DNA from: Pseudomonadota bacterium
Lineage (GTDB): Bacteria; Pseudomonadota; Alphaproteobacteria; Acetobacterales; Acetobacteraceae
Reading direction: 5' to 3'
Length of the DNA: 64,000 bases
NCBI GenBank assembly: GCA_021805565.1
Contig: JAJZFA010000033.1
Span: 186,001-250,000, forward strand
Shown here in pieces: positions 44,187 through 51,909 of the stretch. Both the position numbers and the translations under genes were made by a program. Each line of letters opens with the position of its first letter. Positions within the stretch are counted from its first letter, which is position 1. The notes beneath the pieces were generated by a model. That model saw only the letters and a program-made list of their open reading frames with translations, did no database searches and had not been told where the DNA came from.

Positions 44187-44286
44187 CGCCGCCAGAAGAG
44201 CACGGACAGGCCGCGGGTCAACCGCAATTTACCGGCAGCCATGCTCCAGGCCGTTGACGGAACAGTCCAGTATTCCGGGCTATGCG

Positions 44287-44469
44287 CTAAAACAGCAGAA
44301 ACGCCACGACCGCGATCAGCATCCAGAACGGCAACGAGAGCAGAACGGCGATCGCTATCCCACGAGCAGCGGATGTCCGCTTATCCTGCCCGTCCGTCTT
44401 GGAAACGACAGCGGATACGGCCGGTTCGGCTTCCATGGCCCGCGCGTTCATAACCGGCCCCAACACCAA
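44287..44469 (-). CDS. Small single-helix membrane protein
   Basis: A protein of about 54-60 residues with a single C-terminal membrane helix (GIAIAVLLSLPFWMLIAVVAFLL) and a charged N-terminal part. The start is a choice between TTG at 44469, with AAGGAG seven bases upstream, and ATG at 44451 without such a site. It lies 71 bases after dut on the same strand. No family recognised. Confidence 0.45.
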   Translation of the reverse strand: MVLGPVMNARAMEAEPAVSAVVSKTDGQDKRTSAARGIAIAVLLSLPFWMLIAVVAFLLF

Positions 44470-44540
44470 TAAAAAGCTCCTTACGGAAGCGCGATTCTTA
44501 CCATACGGCAACGGGTACCCCGATGCATCGGATTAAATCT

Positions 44541-45011
44541 TCACACCTCCGCGACCGGCGCGGTCGAGGTGCCAGTGCTCCCGAATCCGCCAGTGTCGCG
44601 GGCCGTCGTGTCCAGCCTGTCCACTTCCTGCCATACCGCCTTGCTGACCGGGGCCAGCACCGCCTGCGCGATGCGTGCACCGCGCTCGATAACAAAGGCG
44701 TCCCGGCCGGTATTGAGCAGAATGACACCGATCTCGCCCCGATAATCCTCATCGATGGTGCCGGGCGCATTTGGCAGGGCAATACCATGCCGCAGCGCGA
44801 GCCCGGAACGGGGACGGATTTGCAGTTCGTAGCCAGGCGGCAACGCCAGTGTCAGCCCAGTCGGAATGAGCGCCCGCTCGCCAGGCCCGATCGTAACCGG
44901 CTCCTGCACCGCGGCGATCAGATCCATTCCGGCGGCCCCGCCGGTGGCATAGGACGGCAGCGGCAGACCGTCGCCATGGGGCAGGCGACGCACAAGAATG
45001 GGTATCGGCAT
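44541..45011 (-). CDS. dut: Deoxyuridine 5'-triphosphate nucleotidohydrolase
   Basis: A 156-residue trimeric dUTPase that hydrolyses dUTP to dUMP. The five motifs are visible: [48 protein letters not shown] and [10 protein letters not shown]. The start [19 protein letters not shown] is chosen because homology begins there; an ATG 87 bases upstream is possible but has no family support. It is divergent from tsaB. Confidence 0.95.
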   Translation of the reverse strand: MPIPILVRRLPHGDGLPLPSYATGGAAGMDLIAAVQEPVTIGPGERALIPTGLTLALPPGYELQIRPRSGLALRHGIALPNAPGTIDEDYRGEIGVILLNTGRDAFVIERGARIAQAVLAPVSKAVWQEVDRLDTTARDTGGFGSTGTSTAPVAEV

Positions 45012-45157
45012 GCCAACAGTGTGCCGCGCACCGGCCGGATCGTGCAAGCGGGTGGCGGCGACGGATGGCGGCGACGGGATAGCCGGATCGTGCAACATCC
45101 CTGATACAATACACCACCTGTTTGCGCCGGCCCATCGGCGGGGTAGGCTCAGCCTTG

Positions 45158-45817
45158 ATGCGGATACTTGCCCTCGATTCGGCCGTTGCACGCTGTTCGG
45201 CGACGTTGGTCGTCGGCGGCGAAATCGTGACCGCCCGCCAGCAGGATCTGCGCCGCGGTCACGCCGCGATCCTACCCCTGATGGTGCGCGACTGCCTGCG
45301 AGACGCGGGTCTGACCGCCAGCGAACTCGACATGATCGCGGTCACCGTCGGCCCGGGCAGCTTCACCGGTATCCGCGGCGGCATCGCGTTGGCGCTAGGC
45401 ATCGGCGCTGCCGTGGACCGGCCCGTCATCGGCGTCACGGTGGGAGAGGCGCTGGCCGATTCGCTTCCCCAACTCGGCGGCCGGACGTTATGGTGCGCTA
45501 CGGTTAGCCGATCCGGACGGATTTTCCTGGAGGTAGGCGACCAGGTGCTCTCCCTCGCCGTCGCCGGCCTGCCTCATCCGTCCGCGGCGGTCGCCGTCGC
45601 CGGCGGCGCCGCGCCGGACGTGGCCAGCCGGCTCGCCGCCAGGGGGTTCAACGTCATGCTGACCGACGCCCGCCTCCCCGCCGGCAGACATATCGCGGCG
45701 GTCGCCGAACGGCGCCTTCGCGGGATCGTGCGTCCATTGGCCACCGAACCGGTCTATGTCGACTCGCCCGAAGCCAAACCGCCGGGCAGCCAGACATCCT
45801 CACGCCAAACGTTTTGA
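45158..45817 (+). CDS. tsaB: tRNA threonylcarbamoyladenosine protein TsaB
   Basis: A 219-residue ASKHA-fold partner of TsaD in t6A37 synthesis. It starts [18 protein letters not shown] and has the TsaB signature [20 protein letters not shown]. The C-terminal third is shorter and more variable, as is normal. The stop overlaps a TTG that may start rimI. Confidence 0.93.
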   Translation: MRILALDSAVARCSATLVVGGEIVTARQQDLRRGHAAILPLMVRDCLRDAGLTASELDMIAVTVGPGSFTGIRGGIALALGIGAAVDRPVIGVTVGEALADSLPQLGGRTLWCATVSRSGRIFLEVGDQVLSLAVAGLPHPSAAVAVAGGAAPDVASRLAARGFNVMLTDARLPAGRHIAAVAERRLRGIVRPLATEPVYVDSPEAKPPGSQTSSRQTF

Positions 45818-46275
45818 AAACCATGCCAAGGCGCGCCACGCTGGCCGATATCGATGTCATGGCGGCGATCCATGCTGGCGCGTTCCCGCCTCCCGATGCC
45901 TGGAGCCGCGATATATTCGATCTCCATCTAGGGCAGCCGAACGTCTTCGGATTGCTGCATCCGTCGGGCGGAACGATCATGGTGCGGTTTGCCGCCGGCG
46001 AGGCCGAGATCCTCACGCTGGCGGTCCTGCCAGACGCGCGGCGCGGCGGAATCGGCAGGGCATTGCTGCGCCACGCAATGGCACTAAGCGCCTCGATTGG
46101 CGTGCAGTCGGTCTTTCTGGAAGTTTCGGTCGCAAATGCCGCCGCCCACCGGCTGTATGTCGCAGCGGGTTTTGTGCCGGTCGGACGTCGTCCACGCTAT
46201 TATACCGATCGATCGGACGCGCTGGTGATGCGCCTCGATCTCGAACAGTGCGGCGAAGGGCACCATCGGCCATAA
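45814..46275 (+). CDS. rimI: Ribosomal-protein-alanine acetyltransferase RimI
   Basis: A GNAT enzyme of about 150 residues. The acetyl-CoA loop is LAVLPDARRGGIGRALL, followed by FLEVSVANAAAHRLYVAAGF and VGRRPRYYTDRSDALVMRLD, the RimI pattern. The start is either TTG at 45814, which overlaps the tsaB stop as TTGA, or ATG at 45823. The tsaB-rimI pair is common, and in relatives fur/mucR genes also lie downstream. Confidence 0.9.
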   Translation: MKTMPRRATLADIDVMAAIHAGAFPPPDAWSRDIFDLHLGQPNVFGLLHPSGGTIMVRFAAGEAEILTLAVLPDARRGGIGRALLRHAMALSASIGVQSVFLEVSVANAAAHRLYVAAGFVPVGRRPRYYTDRSDALVMRLDLEQCGEGHHRP

Positions 46276-46382
46276 CGTCGTCAGCACGCCGATAAAGCGG
46301 CCCGCCTGGGCAAAGGTTTATGGTTCGGCCCAATAGCACAAACCGCCCGTATTCGAACTCCGTTTGTACGCAACAATCCAGC

Positions 46383-46619
46383 TTAACCGCCGCGCCGGAT
46401 CAGCAGGCGCGTAATCCCGGCGCAATCGGTTTCGACCGAAAGCACATCATGTCCCATCTCGATCGCCGAACGTGGAACGTTGCGCAGCGGCTCGTCGCCC
46501 TTCAAGACCACCTGAAGGATTTCGCCCGGCGCCATTCGGTCCAGGGCGAGGCGAGTGCGGACAAACGTCATCGGGCAAATGTCCGTCGTTATATCCAAAC
46601 TGAGGGTTAGCTCTTGCAT
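46383..46619 (-). CDS. TusA family sulfurtransferase-like protein
   Basis: A 78-residue TusA/SirA-fold protein. The active Cys lies in DITTDICPMTFVRTRLALDR; the classical C-P-x-P is replaced by C-P-M-T, a form common in alphaproteobacteria. It may carry persulfide sulfur. An ATG twelve bases further upstream is also possible. It is divergent from mucR across 111 bases. Confidence 0.82.
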   Translation of the reverse strand: MQELTLSLDITTDICPMTFVRTRLALDRMAPGEILQVVLKGDEPLRNVPRSAIEMGHDVLSVETDCAGITRLLIRRGG

Positions 46620-46730
46620 GGGCGACATCATTTCATTTCATTCATTCTATTCAATTCTCTCAGTTGCTGTTGCGGAGCAGTCGATTCCGTTCGTATATAG
46701 AGCGAGCATAGCAAATGGAAAAGTCTCAAG
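46620..46730. promoter_or_regulatory. Divergent tusA / mucR promoter region, A/T-rich
   Basis: The region holds an A/T-rich stretch at 46627-46660 with ATTTC/ATTC units repeated about six times. Ros/MucR proteins bind A/T-rich DNA with T-A steps and usually repress their own gene, so this is a plausible operator. A specific site cannot be shown. Confidence 0.4.
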
Positions 46731-47147
46731 ATGACTGAAACTCCGGCCGATTCCACACTTCTCCCCATGGTAGCCAGGATCGTGTCGGCATATGCGGCCA
46801 ACAACGAAGTTAAACCGGGCACAATATCGTTTGTTATCCGGGCCGTTTATGAAGCTTTGTCCACAATAGAGTCTGCCCCCGCCGCCGTGCCGGCCCCGCG
46901 CCCCGCACCCTTCGTGCCGATCCGGAAATCGGTTTTTCCCGATTACATCATCTGCCTGGAAGACGGAAAGCGGCTCAAGATGCTGAAGCGACATCTGGCT
47001 GCGTCCTACAACCTCACCCCCGGCGAATACCGGGAAAAATGGGGGCTGGACGTAAGCTACCCGATGGTCGCGCCGAACTATGCCGAACGCCGTTCGGAAC
47101 TGGCCAAGCAGATCGGTCTCGGTATCCGTCGTTCCTCCTCCCGGTGA
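46731..47147 (+). CDS. MucR/Ros family transcriptional regulator, zinc ligands incomplete
   Basis: A 138-residue MucR-family global regulator. The N-terminal oligomerisation region (MVARIVSAYAANNEVKPGTI) and the DNA-binding domain (ICLEDGKRLKMLKRHL, LTPGEYREKWGL, YPMVAPNYAERRSELAKQIG) are clear. In the Ros finger the ligands would be C75, position 78, H88 and position 93; here 78 is Asp and 93 is Tyr, so at most part of the zinc site remains. Zinc-free members of this family are known and still bind DNA. It probably controls surface and motility genes. Confidence 0.92.
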   Translation: MTETPADSTLLPMVARIVSAYAANNEVKPGTISFVIRAVYEALSTIESAPAAVPAPRPAPFVPIRKSVFPDYIICLEDGKRLKMLKRHLAASYNLTPGEYREKWGLDVSYPMVAPNYAERRSELAKQIGLGIRRSSSR

Positions 47148-47379
47148 CCATTCGCGGGTTCCCGCATCCTGGCAGGACATACCGCACCGGAAGGCCAACG
47201 CCGTGACCGGCCGTGGCCCGGAATCGCGTCCGCGGCAACGACGGCCGGATAAGGGCCAGCCGGCCACCGCAAGGCTTTAACAGGCCCAGGCTTCCCTGAT
47301 CCTATCCTGACATTGTATGCGGTTACGCCGGGCGTCCGTTAGCGACGGGCGCGGGACACGGCGAACCGCAAGGAACGGT

Positions 47380-47892
47380 ATGGAATCGCGTATCGAGCGC
47401 CTGTGCATCGAACGAGGCCTGAAGATGACCGGCCAGCGCCGGGTCGTCGCACGGGTGTTATCCGGCGCGGGCGACCACCCGGATGTCGAGGAAGTCTATC
47501 GCAGAGCCTCGGCTCTGGATAAGCATATATCGATCGCCACCGTATATCGGACAGTGCGGCTGTTCGAGGAACACGGTATCCTGGAACGGCGCGACTTCGG
47601 CGGAGGCCGGGCGCGCTATGAGCCGTCCGAGGATGGACCGCATTATCACCTTATCGACGTGGAAACCGGCAAGGTTATCGAATTCCTCGACCCGGAACAC
47701 GAACGCCTGATGCAGGCAATCGCCAGCCGGCTCGGTTTCGAGGTCGTTTCGCTGCGGCTGGAATTGTTTGGGCGAAGGCGCCAACCGGTCCAGCCCGCCG
47801 GCGCCGAACCGGTGCCAGACCCCACCCCGGCCCCCGCCCCGGACTTGGGCGACGGATCGATGCCAACCGCGATCAAGGGGAAAGGCCGATGA
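47380..47892 (+). CDS. fur: Fur family transcriptional regulator
   Basis: A 170-residue Fur-type metalloregulator. The winged-helix domain is seen in RIERLCIERGLKMTGQRRVV and IATVYRTVRLFEEHGILER. The dimer/metal domain has PHYHLIDVETGKVIEF rather than the HHDHLIC form, and there is no CxxC pair, a pattern found in alphaproteobacterial Fur. A Pro-rich tail ends the protein. ATG 47380 follows AAGGA at a good distance. Its stop overlaps the next ATG by four bases. Irr/Mur identity cannot be excluded. Confidence 0.85.
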   Translation: MESRIERLCIERGLKMTGQRRVVARVLSGAGDHPDVEEVYRRASALDKHISIATVYRTVRLFEEHGILERRDFGGGRARYEPSEDGPHYHLIDVETGKVIEFLDPEHERLMQAIASRLGFEVVSLRLELFGRRRQPVQPAGAEPVPDPTPAPAPDLGDGSMPTAIKGKGR

Positions 47893-48725
47893 CCGAACAA
47901 ACCGCCGGCCCGGACACGGCCGAACCGGATCGGCCCTTCCAAGAGCTTCGCAGCGGCAACCTCGGGGTCCGGCTCGCCGCCGATAAAAACGAGATCGACG
48001 CCGTGCAGGCCCTGCGATACCGGGTTTTCTATCAGGAACTCGGAGCGTCGGCGGATTCCGTCACAACCACTACGCGCCGCGACCGCGATATCTACGACAC
48101 CGTGGCCGACCATCTTCTGGTCGTGGACCACGCACTGGGGGAAGGTCCGGAAAGCGTCGTTGGCACTTATCGCCTGATCCAGCGCGAGGGCGCCCGCCGG
48201 ATCGGGCAGTTCTACTCCTCCGGCGAATACGACATCGCAGGCATCGAGGCGCTTCCGGGCCGGGTGCTTGAGCTTGGCCGGTCCTGCGTCGATACCGGTT
48301 ATCGCAACCGGTCCGTCATGCAATTGCTGTGGCGCGGCATTCACGCCTACGTGTCCTTGCACGGCATAGAAGCGATGTTTGGTTGCGCCAGCCTGCCGGG
48401 CATAGACCCCGACGCACTGGCACTGGAACTGACATATCTCTATTACTATCATCTAGCGCCGTCCGCTATCCGGCCGCATGCCTTGCCGCATCGCTATATC
48501 GAAATGCGCCGTCTCGACCGCGACGCCATCGACACGCGGGCCGCCCTGATTCGCCTGCCGCCGCTCATTAAGGGGTATCTCCGCCTCGGCGGGTTCGTCG
48601 GCGACGGGGCAGTGATCGACCCGCAGTTCAACACCACCGATGTCGCCGTGGTTGTACGAACCGACCTGCTGACCGGAAAATACCAAAAACATTATGAGCG
48701 CCAGCGGCGCGAGCCAACGGTTTGA
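47889..48725 (+). CDS. olsB: GNAT N-acyltransferase, OlsB-like (ornithine lipid synthesis)
   Basis: A 278-residue hemolysin-like acyltransferase. AVQALRYRVFYQELGA is the OlsB N-terminus, and VVGTYRLIQREGARR, LELGRSCVDTGYRNRSVMQL and FGCASLPGIDPD follow. OlsB acylates ornithine with 3-hydroxyacyl-ACP to make lyso-ornithine lipid, later acylated by OlsA. Here the next gene is lnt, another acyltransferase, not olsA. It overlaps fur and lnt by four bases each, so all three are probably one operon. Confidence 0.8.
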   Translation: MTEQTAGPDTAEPDRPFQELRSGNLGVRLAADKNEIDAVQALRYRVFYQELGASADSVTTTTRRDRDIYDTVADHLLVVDHALGEGPESVVGTYRLIQREGARRIGQFYSSGEYDIAGIEALPGRVLELGRSCVDTGYRNRSVMQLLWRGIHAYVSLHGIEAMFGCASLPGIDPDALALELTYLYYYHLAPSAIRPHALPHRYIEMRRLDRDAIDTRAALIRLPPLIKGYLRLGGFVGDGAVIDPQFNTTDVAVVVRTDLLTGKYQKHYERQRREPTV

Positions 48726-50302
48726 CCATCCCGGAAACCCCTACCTTGCCCGCAAGACCGGTGTTGGCGAGCAGGCTGACAATGCTGCCGGAAAAATTGT
48801 CCGGCCTGCGCGGATGGCGCGCGGACCTCGCCGCCCTTCTGTTCGGCGTCATCGCCGCTGTCGCCTTGCCGCCGGTCTATGGTCTGCCGGCCCTTGCGAT
48901 CGCCGTCCCGGCACTGCTGTATCTGATCAAAGGGGCAGACGGTCCGATCGTGGCCGCGCGCCGCGGCTGGTGGTTCGGCTTTGGGCTGTACGGGATCGGC
49001 CTGTATTGGATAACCGACGCAATTCTGGTCGAAGCGGCGCGGTTCTGGTGGTTGGTGCCGCTCGCGGTACCCGCGCTGGCGGCGATACTGGCGTTTTTTT
49101 CCGCTGTCCCGGCCGCCGTGGCATGGCGGGCCCGTCCCGGATGGCGCATGGCGCTTGCCTTGTCGGGTGCCTGGGTGCTGGCGGATATTGCGCGACAGTT
49201 CATTGCTACCGGATTTCCCTGGAACCCGCTGGGCAGCGTCTGGGAATTCCCAGGACGACTGGGCGATATCATGATCCAGCCCGCATCCGCGATCGGAGTG
49301 CACGGGCTGACGCTGGCGACCCTGCTACTGGCCTCCGCCCCGGCGCTGAACCGGATGGGGCGGGCCATCGGTCTGGCAATTCTGGTGCTATGGTGCGGCT
49401 TCGGTGTCGTCCGGCTAGGCCAGCCGGTGGCGCCTGGCCCAAATCTGACCGTGCTGCTCATACAGGGCAATGTGGCGCAGGGACAGAAATGGGACCGGAC
49501 GCTGATGGTCTCGATCTTCCACCACTATCTCGACATGACACAACAGGCGGTTGCGGGGCTGAATGGCCAGCCGGCGGTGGTCGTTTGGCCAGAAACAGCC
49601 AGCCCGGCATTGTTGCAAACCGACAGCGAGGCGCGCCGGATGATTGCCAGTGCCGCCGGCGGTGCCACCGCGCTGGTGGGTGCGGTTCGCTTCGATGAAG
49701 CCGGACGGCCGCGCAACAGCCTGTTCGCCATCGGCGCGAACGGGGCGATCGAGGGTATCTACGACAAATGGCATCTGGTCCCATTCGGCGAATATCAGCC
49801 CGATTGGCTACCCGTTTCGCTTCAGCTTGTACCGGGGGGCGGTTTCGCCAGTGGCCCTGGACCGGCCACCCTGCATATTCCCGGCCTCCCCCCGGCTGGC
49901 GCCCTGATCTGCTATGAGGCGATCTTCTCGAACCAGATCCTCGATGAATCGGATCGGCCTGCCTGGATGGTCAATGTCACCAACGATGCATGGTTCGGTA
50001 ACTCCGCCGGCCCACGCCAACACCTGGCGGCCGTGCGCATGCGGGCTGTGGAAGAAGGCCAACCGGCGATGCGGGCCGCCAATACCGGCATCTCGGCCGG
50101 CTTCGATGCAAAAGGCCATGAACTCGGGCGCCTGGCAATGCAAACCACGGGCGTGCTGGCGCTACACCTTCCCGCACCTGAGCCGATTACCCTGTATGCG
50201 CGATTTGGGTTGTTGCTACCTGCGAGCGTAGCCGCTACGGCACTATTTATTGGCTTATCCGGCACTGCGATCAGGCAGCGCCCGCGATCTGCTAATTTTT
50301 AA
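48722..50302 (+). CDS. lnt: Apolipoprotein N-acyltransferase
   Basis: A 526-residue inner-membrane enzyme that adds the third acyl chain to lipoproteins. Several N-terminal helices are followed by FPWNPLGSVWEFP, and a nitrilase domain with the triad Glu in VVWPETASPAL, Lys in YDKWHLVPFGEYQ and Cys in GALICYEAIF; NVTNDAWFGNSAGP is conserved. The TTG at 48722 overlaps the olsB stop (TTGA); an ATG at 48782 is an alternative. Confidence 0.95.
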   Translation: MTIPETPTLPARPVLASRLTMLPEKLSGLRGWRADLAALLFGVIAAVALPPVYGLPALAIAVPALLYLIKGADGPIVAARRGWWFGFGLYGIGLYWITDAILVEAARFWWLVPLAVPALAAILAFFSAVPAAVAWRARPGWRMALALSGAWVLADIARQFIATGFPWNPLGSVWEFPGRLGDIMIQPASAIGVHGLTLATLLLASAPALNRMGRAIGLAILVLWCGFGVVRLGQPVAPGPNLTVLLIQGNVAQGQKWDRTLMVSIFHHYLDMTQQAVAGLNGQPAVVVWPETASPALLQTDSEARRMIASAAGGATALVGAVRFDEAGRPRNSLFAIGANGAIEGIYDKWHLVPFGEYQPDWLPVSLQLVPGGGFASGPGPATLHIPGLPPAGALICYEAIFSNQILDESDRPAWMVNVTNDAWFGNSAGPRQHLAAVRMRAVEEGQPAMRAANTGISAGFDAKGHELGRLAMQTTGVLALHLPAPEPITLYARFGLLLPASVAATALFIGLSGTAIRQRPRSANF

Positions 50303-50477
50303 TATTTGTTTGAATATATGCGACCATATGACACAAAAAATCTAATTTATTGACAATTTATGGTTGCATTTTTTTCCGATATCTATTAATGCCAGTTTGT
50401 TCGCTTGTCAGGGAATCGCGGGTAGAGCGTTAAACCTGTGTTAAATTTGGGTGTCCCATGAAGAGAGGAAAGCAGGC
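50303..50477 (+). promoter_or_regulatory. A/T-rich promoter region of the XRE regulator gene
   Basis: The stretch 50303-50400 is strikingly A/T-rich against the GC-rich surroundings. It has TTGACA at 50350-50355, but no well-spaced -10 hexamer. An exact CtrA-type box lies further down at 50430-50444. Regulation by a phosphorelay and possibly by the XRE protein itself is likely. Confidence 0.5.
50430..50444 (+). promoter_or_regulatory. CtrA box (TTAA-N7-TTAA)
   Basis: The sequence TTAAACCTGTGTTAA matches the CtrA consensus TTAA-N7-TTAA exactly. It ends 33 bases before the ATG of the XRE regulator, where CtrA could activate or repress transcription depending on the start site. Confidence 0.6.
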
Positions 50478-50936
50478 ATGGCAGCAGCCGAACAAGTCGT
50501 AAGCGGTGACCGGGAAAGCCGCCCCAGCCCCATCGACATTCATGTAGGCTCACGCATCCGCTTGCGCCGGACCCTGTTGGGCATGAGCCAGGAGCGTTTG
50601 GGCGAGTCGCTGGGACTGACGTTTCAGCAAGTGCAGAAATACGAACGGGGCGTAAACCGGGTGGGCGCGTCGCGCTTGTTCGATTTGTCCAGGGTACTCG
50701 ATGTCCCGATCAGTTTCTTTTTCGACGATATGCCGGATAGTCTCGCGGCAAACTTCGGAGGGGCACCAAACCGGCGGGCCAGCGGTGTCGCTGAACCGCA
50801 AGACCCTTTTGGCGACGATACGCTCAGCCGCCGCGAAACACTGGAACTCGTGCGAGCCTACTACCGCATCACCGACCCTTCGATCCGCAAACGGGTCTTC
50901 GACCTTATTAAATCGATGGGTCCTGCTGAAACCTGA
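50478..50936 (+). CDS. XRE family helix-turn-helix regulator
   Basis: A 152-residue regulator. The HTH is at about residues 22-75 (VGSRIRLRRTLLGMSQERLG, FQQVQKYERGVNRVG), followed by DVPISFFFDD and a C-terminal helical tail (SRRETLELVRAYYRITDPSI). This form is conserved across alphaproteobacteria, typically after lnt and before metK; here lnt is present but metK is not. ATG 50478 follows AGAGGAAA at good spacing; a GTG 27 bases upstream is the alternative. Confidence 0.9.
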   Translation: MAAAEQVVSGDRESRPSPIDIHVGSRIRLRRTLLGMSQERLGESLGLTFQQVQKYERGVNRVGASRLFDLSRVLDVPISFFFDDMPDSLAANFGGAPNRRASGVAEPQDPFGDDTLSRRETLELVRAYYRITDPSIRKRVFDLIKSMGPAET

Positions 50937-51015
50937 CACAGGCGCGGCGCCATACCGAAACGCAGGGTCTGTCGCCAACCAGCAATGACTTATCCGCCTG
51001 CCGGACAACGGTCCG

Positions 51016-51537
51016 TCAGCCCTCGCCGTCCAGAATCCAAGGATTGTCGAAACGCGGATTCCTGATGCGATGCAACGCATCGCGCAAGGATTCATACAGC
51101 GTCAGTCGATCCGGCTCGTGGAGAAATGCGCCAATCTCGCAACCGCGGCCATGACTGCGTACGATCAAACGTGAAAGTCCAGAACCGCCGTTCAAATCAA
51201 CACGCAACCAGGCGCTCGGCATGGCAAAGCCGCGCCGCCGGCCTGCGGGATCCGTGCGGATCACCGTTAGCTGCTCAGCGTTCAAGGTAATCGATTCGCT
51301 GGCACGTGCCTGTTTGAAATTGATCGCCAGTAACACGCCTAGCAACGGCACCTCGGCCAGGCTGAACATCGCCACAGGCCACGCCCCCCAAAGCCAGAAA
51401 CGCAGTGCCACGGCCCCACTGGCAATCGCCACAACCGCGATTACCGACTTAACGCCGTTGCGTGGGAGACTGCGATGCGGAACCAGAAACGATTCAAACA
51501 CCGCAGGTTCGGGCGGTTGAGTTTCATTGGGCGACAC
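51016..51537 (-). CDS. DUF2244 domain membrane protein
   Basis: A 173-residue protein with two close membrane helices (VIAVVAIASGAVALRFWLWG, MFSLAEVPLLGVLLAIN) and a following beta-domain (ITLNAEQLTVIRTDPAGRRR, AWLRVDLNG). It matches the DUF2244 family of alphaproteobacteria. Function unknown. It is convergent with the XRE gene and divergent from the acyl-CoA ligase gene. Confidence 0.85.
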   Translation of the reverse strand: MSPNETQPPEPAVFESFLVPHRSLPRNGVKSVIAVVAIASGAVALRFWLWGAWPVAMFSLAEVPLLGVLLAINFKQARASESITLNAEQLTVIRTDPAGRRRGFAMPSAWLRVDLNGGSGLSRLIVRSHGRGCEIGAFLHEPDRLTLYESLRDALHRIRNPRFDNPWILDGEG

Positions 51538-51909
51538 GAAATCTGGTTATCACGCAAAGCCCCCTGGACGCCAGACCGCGACCCAGCGGCATCGAGGCGG
51601 CAACGAGGGACAATCCGATCACACTGACCTAAAGTGTGCGCAACGCAAAGCCCGCGCCTGTACAGTCCCTCCCGGCGGCCGAACGGGAACCGAACGAGCG
51701 GTCGTCCGAGGTGTCATGCCTGGGCCTTCGGGGTCCGAACGTCAGACAATCGCGCGTCGCCGGGTAAAACCGAAATGAGCAGGTCGTTGTTCAGCGCGGC
51801 GCGTTCATCCCCGCAAGGGTCCGGAACGCGGCAAAGGCCCGACAACTCATAGGAGTTGAGCTATCCTGGGGCAACACTCCAAAGCGGCACCGTTGATCGA
51901 GGCCTGAAT
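51538..51909. other. Gap without a supported gene before the acyl-CoA ligase
   Basis: These 372 bases contain open frames of 72 and 83 codons on the plus strand, but they have no recognisable domains or convincing ribosome sites. A small CAACTC / GAGTTG hairpin lies at about 51843-51858. Promoters for DUF2244 (leftward) and the ligase (rightward) must be here. Confidence 0.4.

Noticed and set aside
51527-51852. Two small plus-strand open frames before the acyl-CoA ligase gene
   Set aside because: No domain, no ribosome site, and composition as expected for chance frames in GC-rich DNA.
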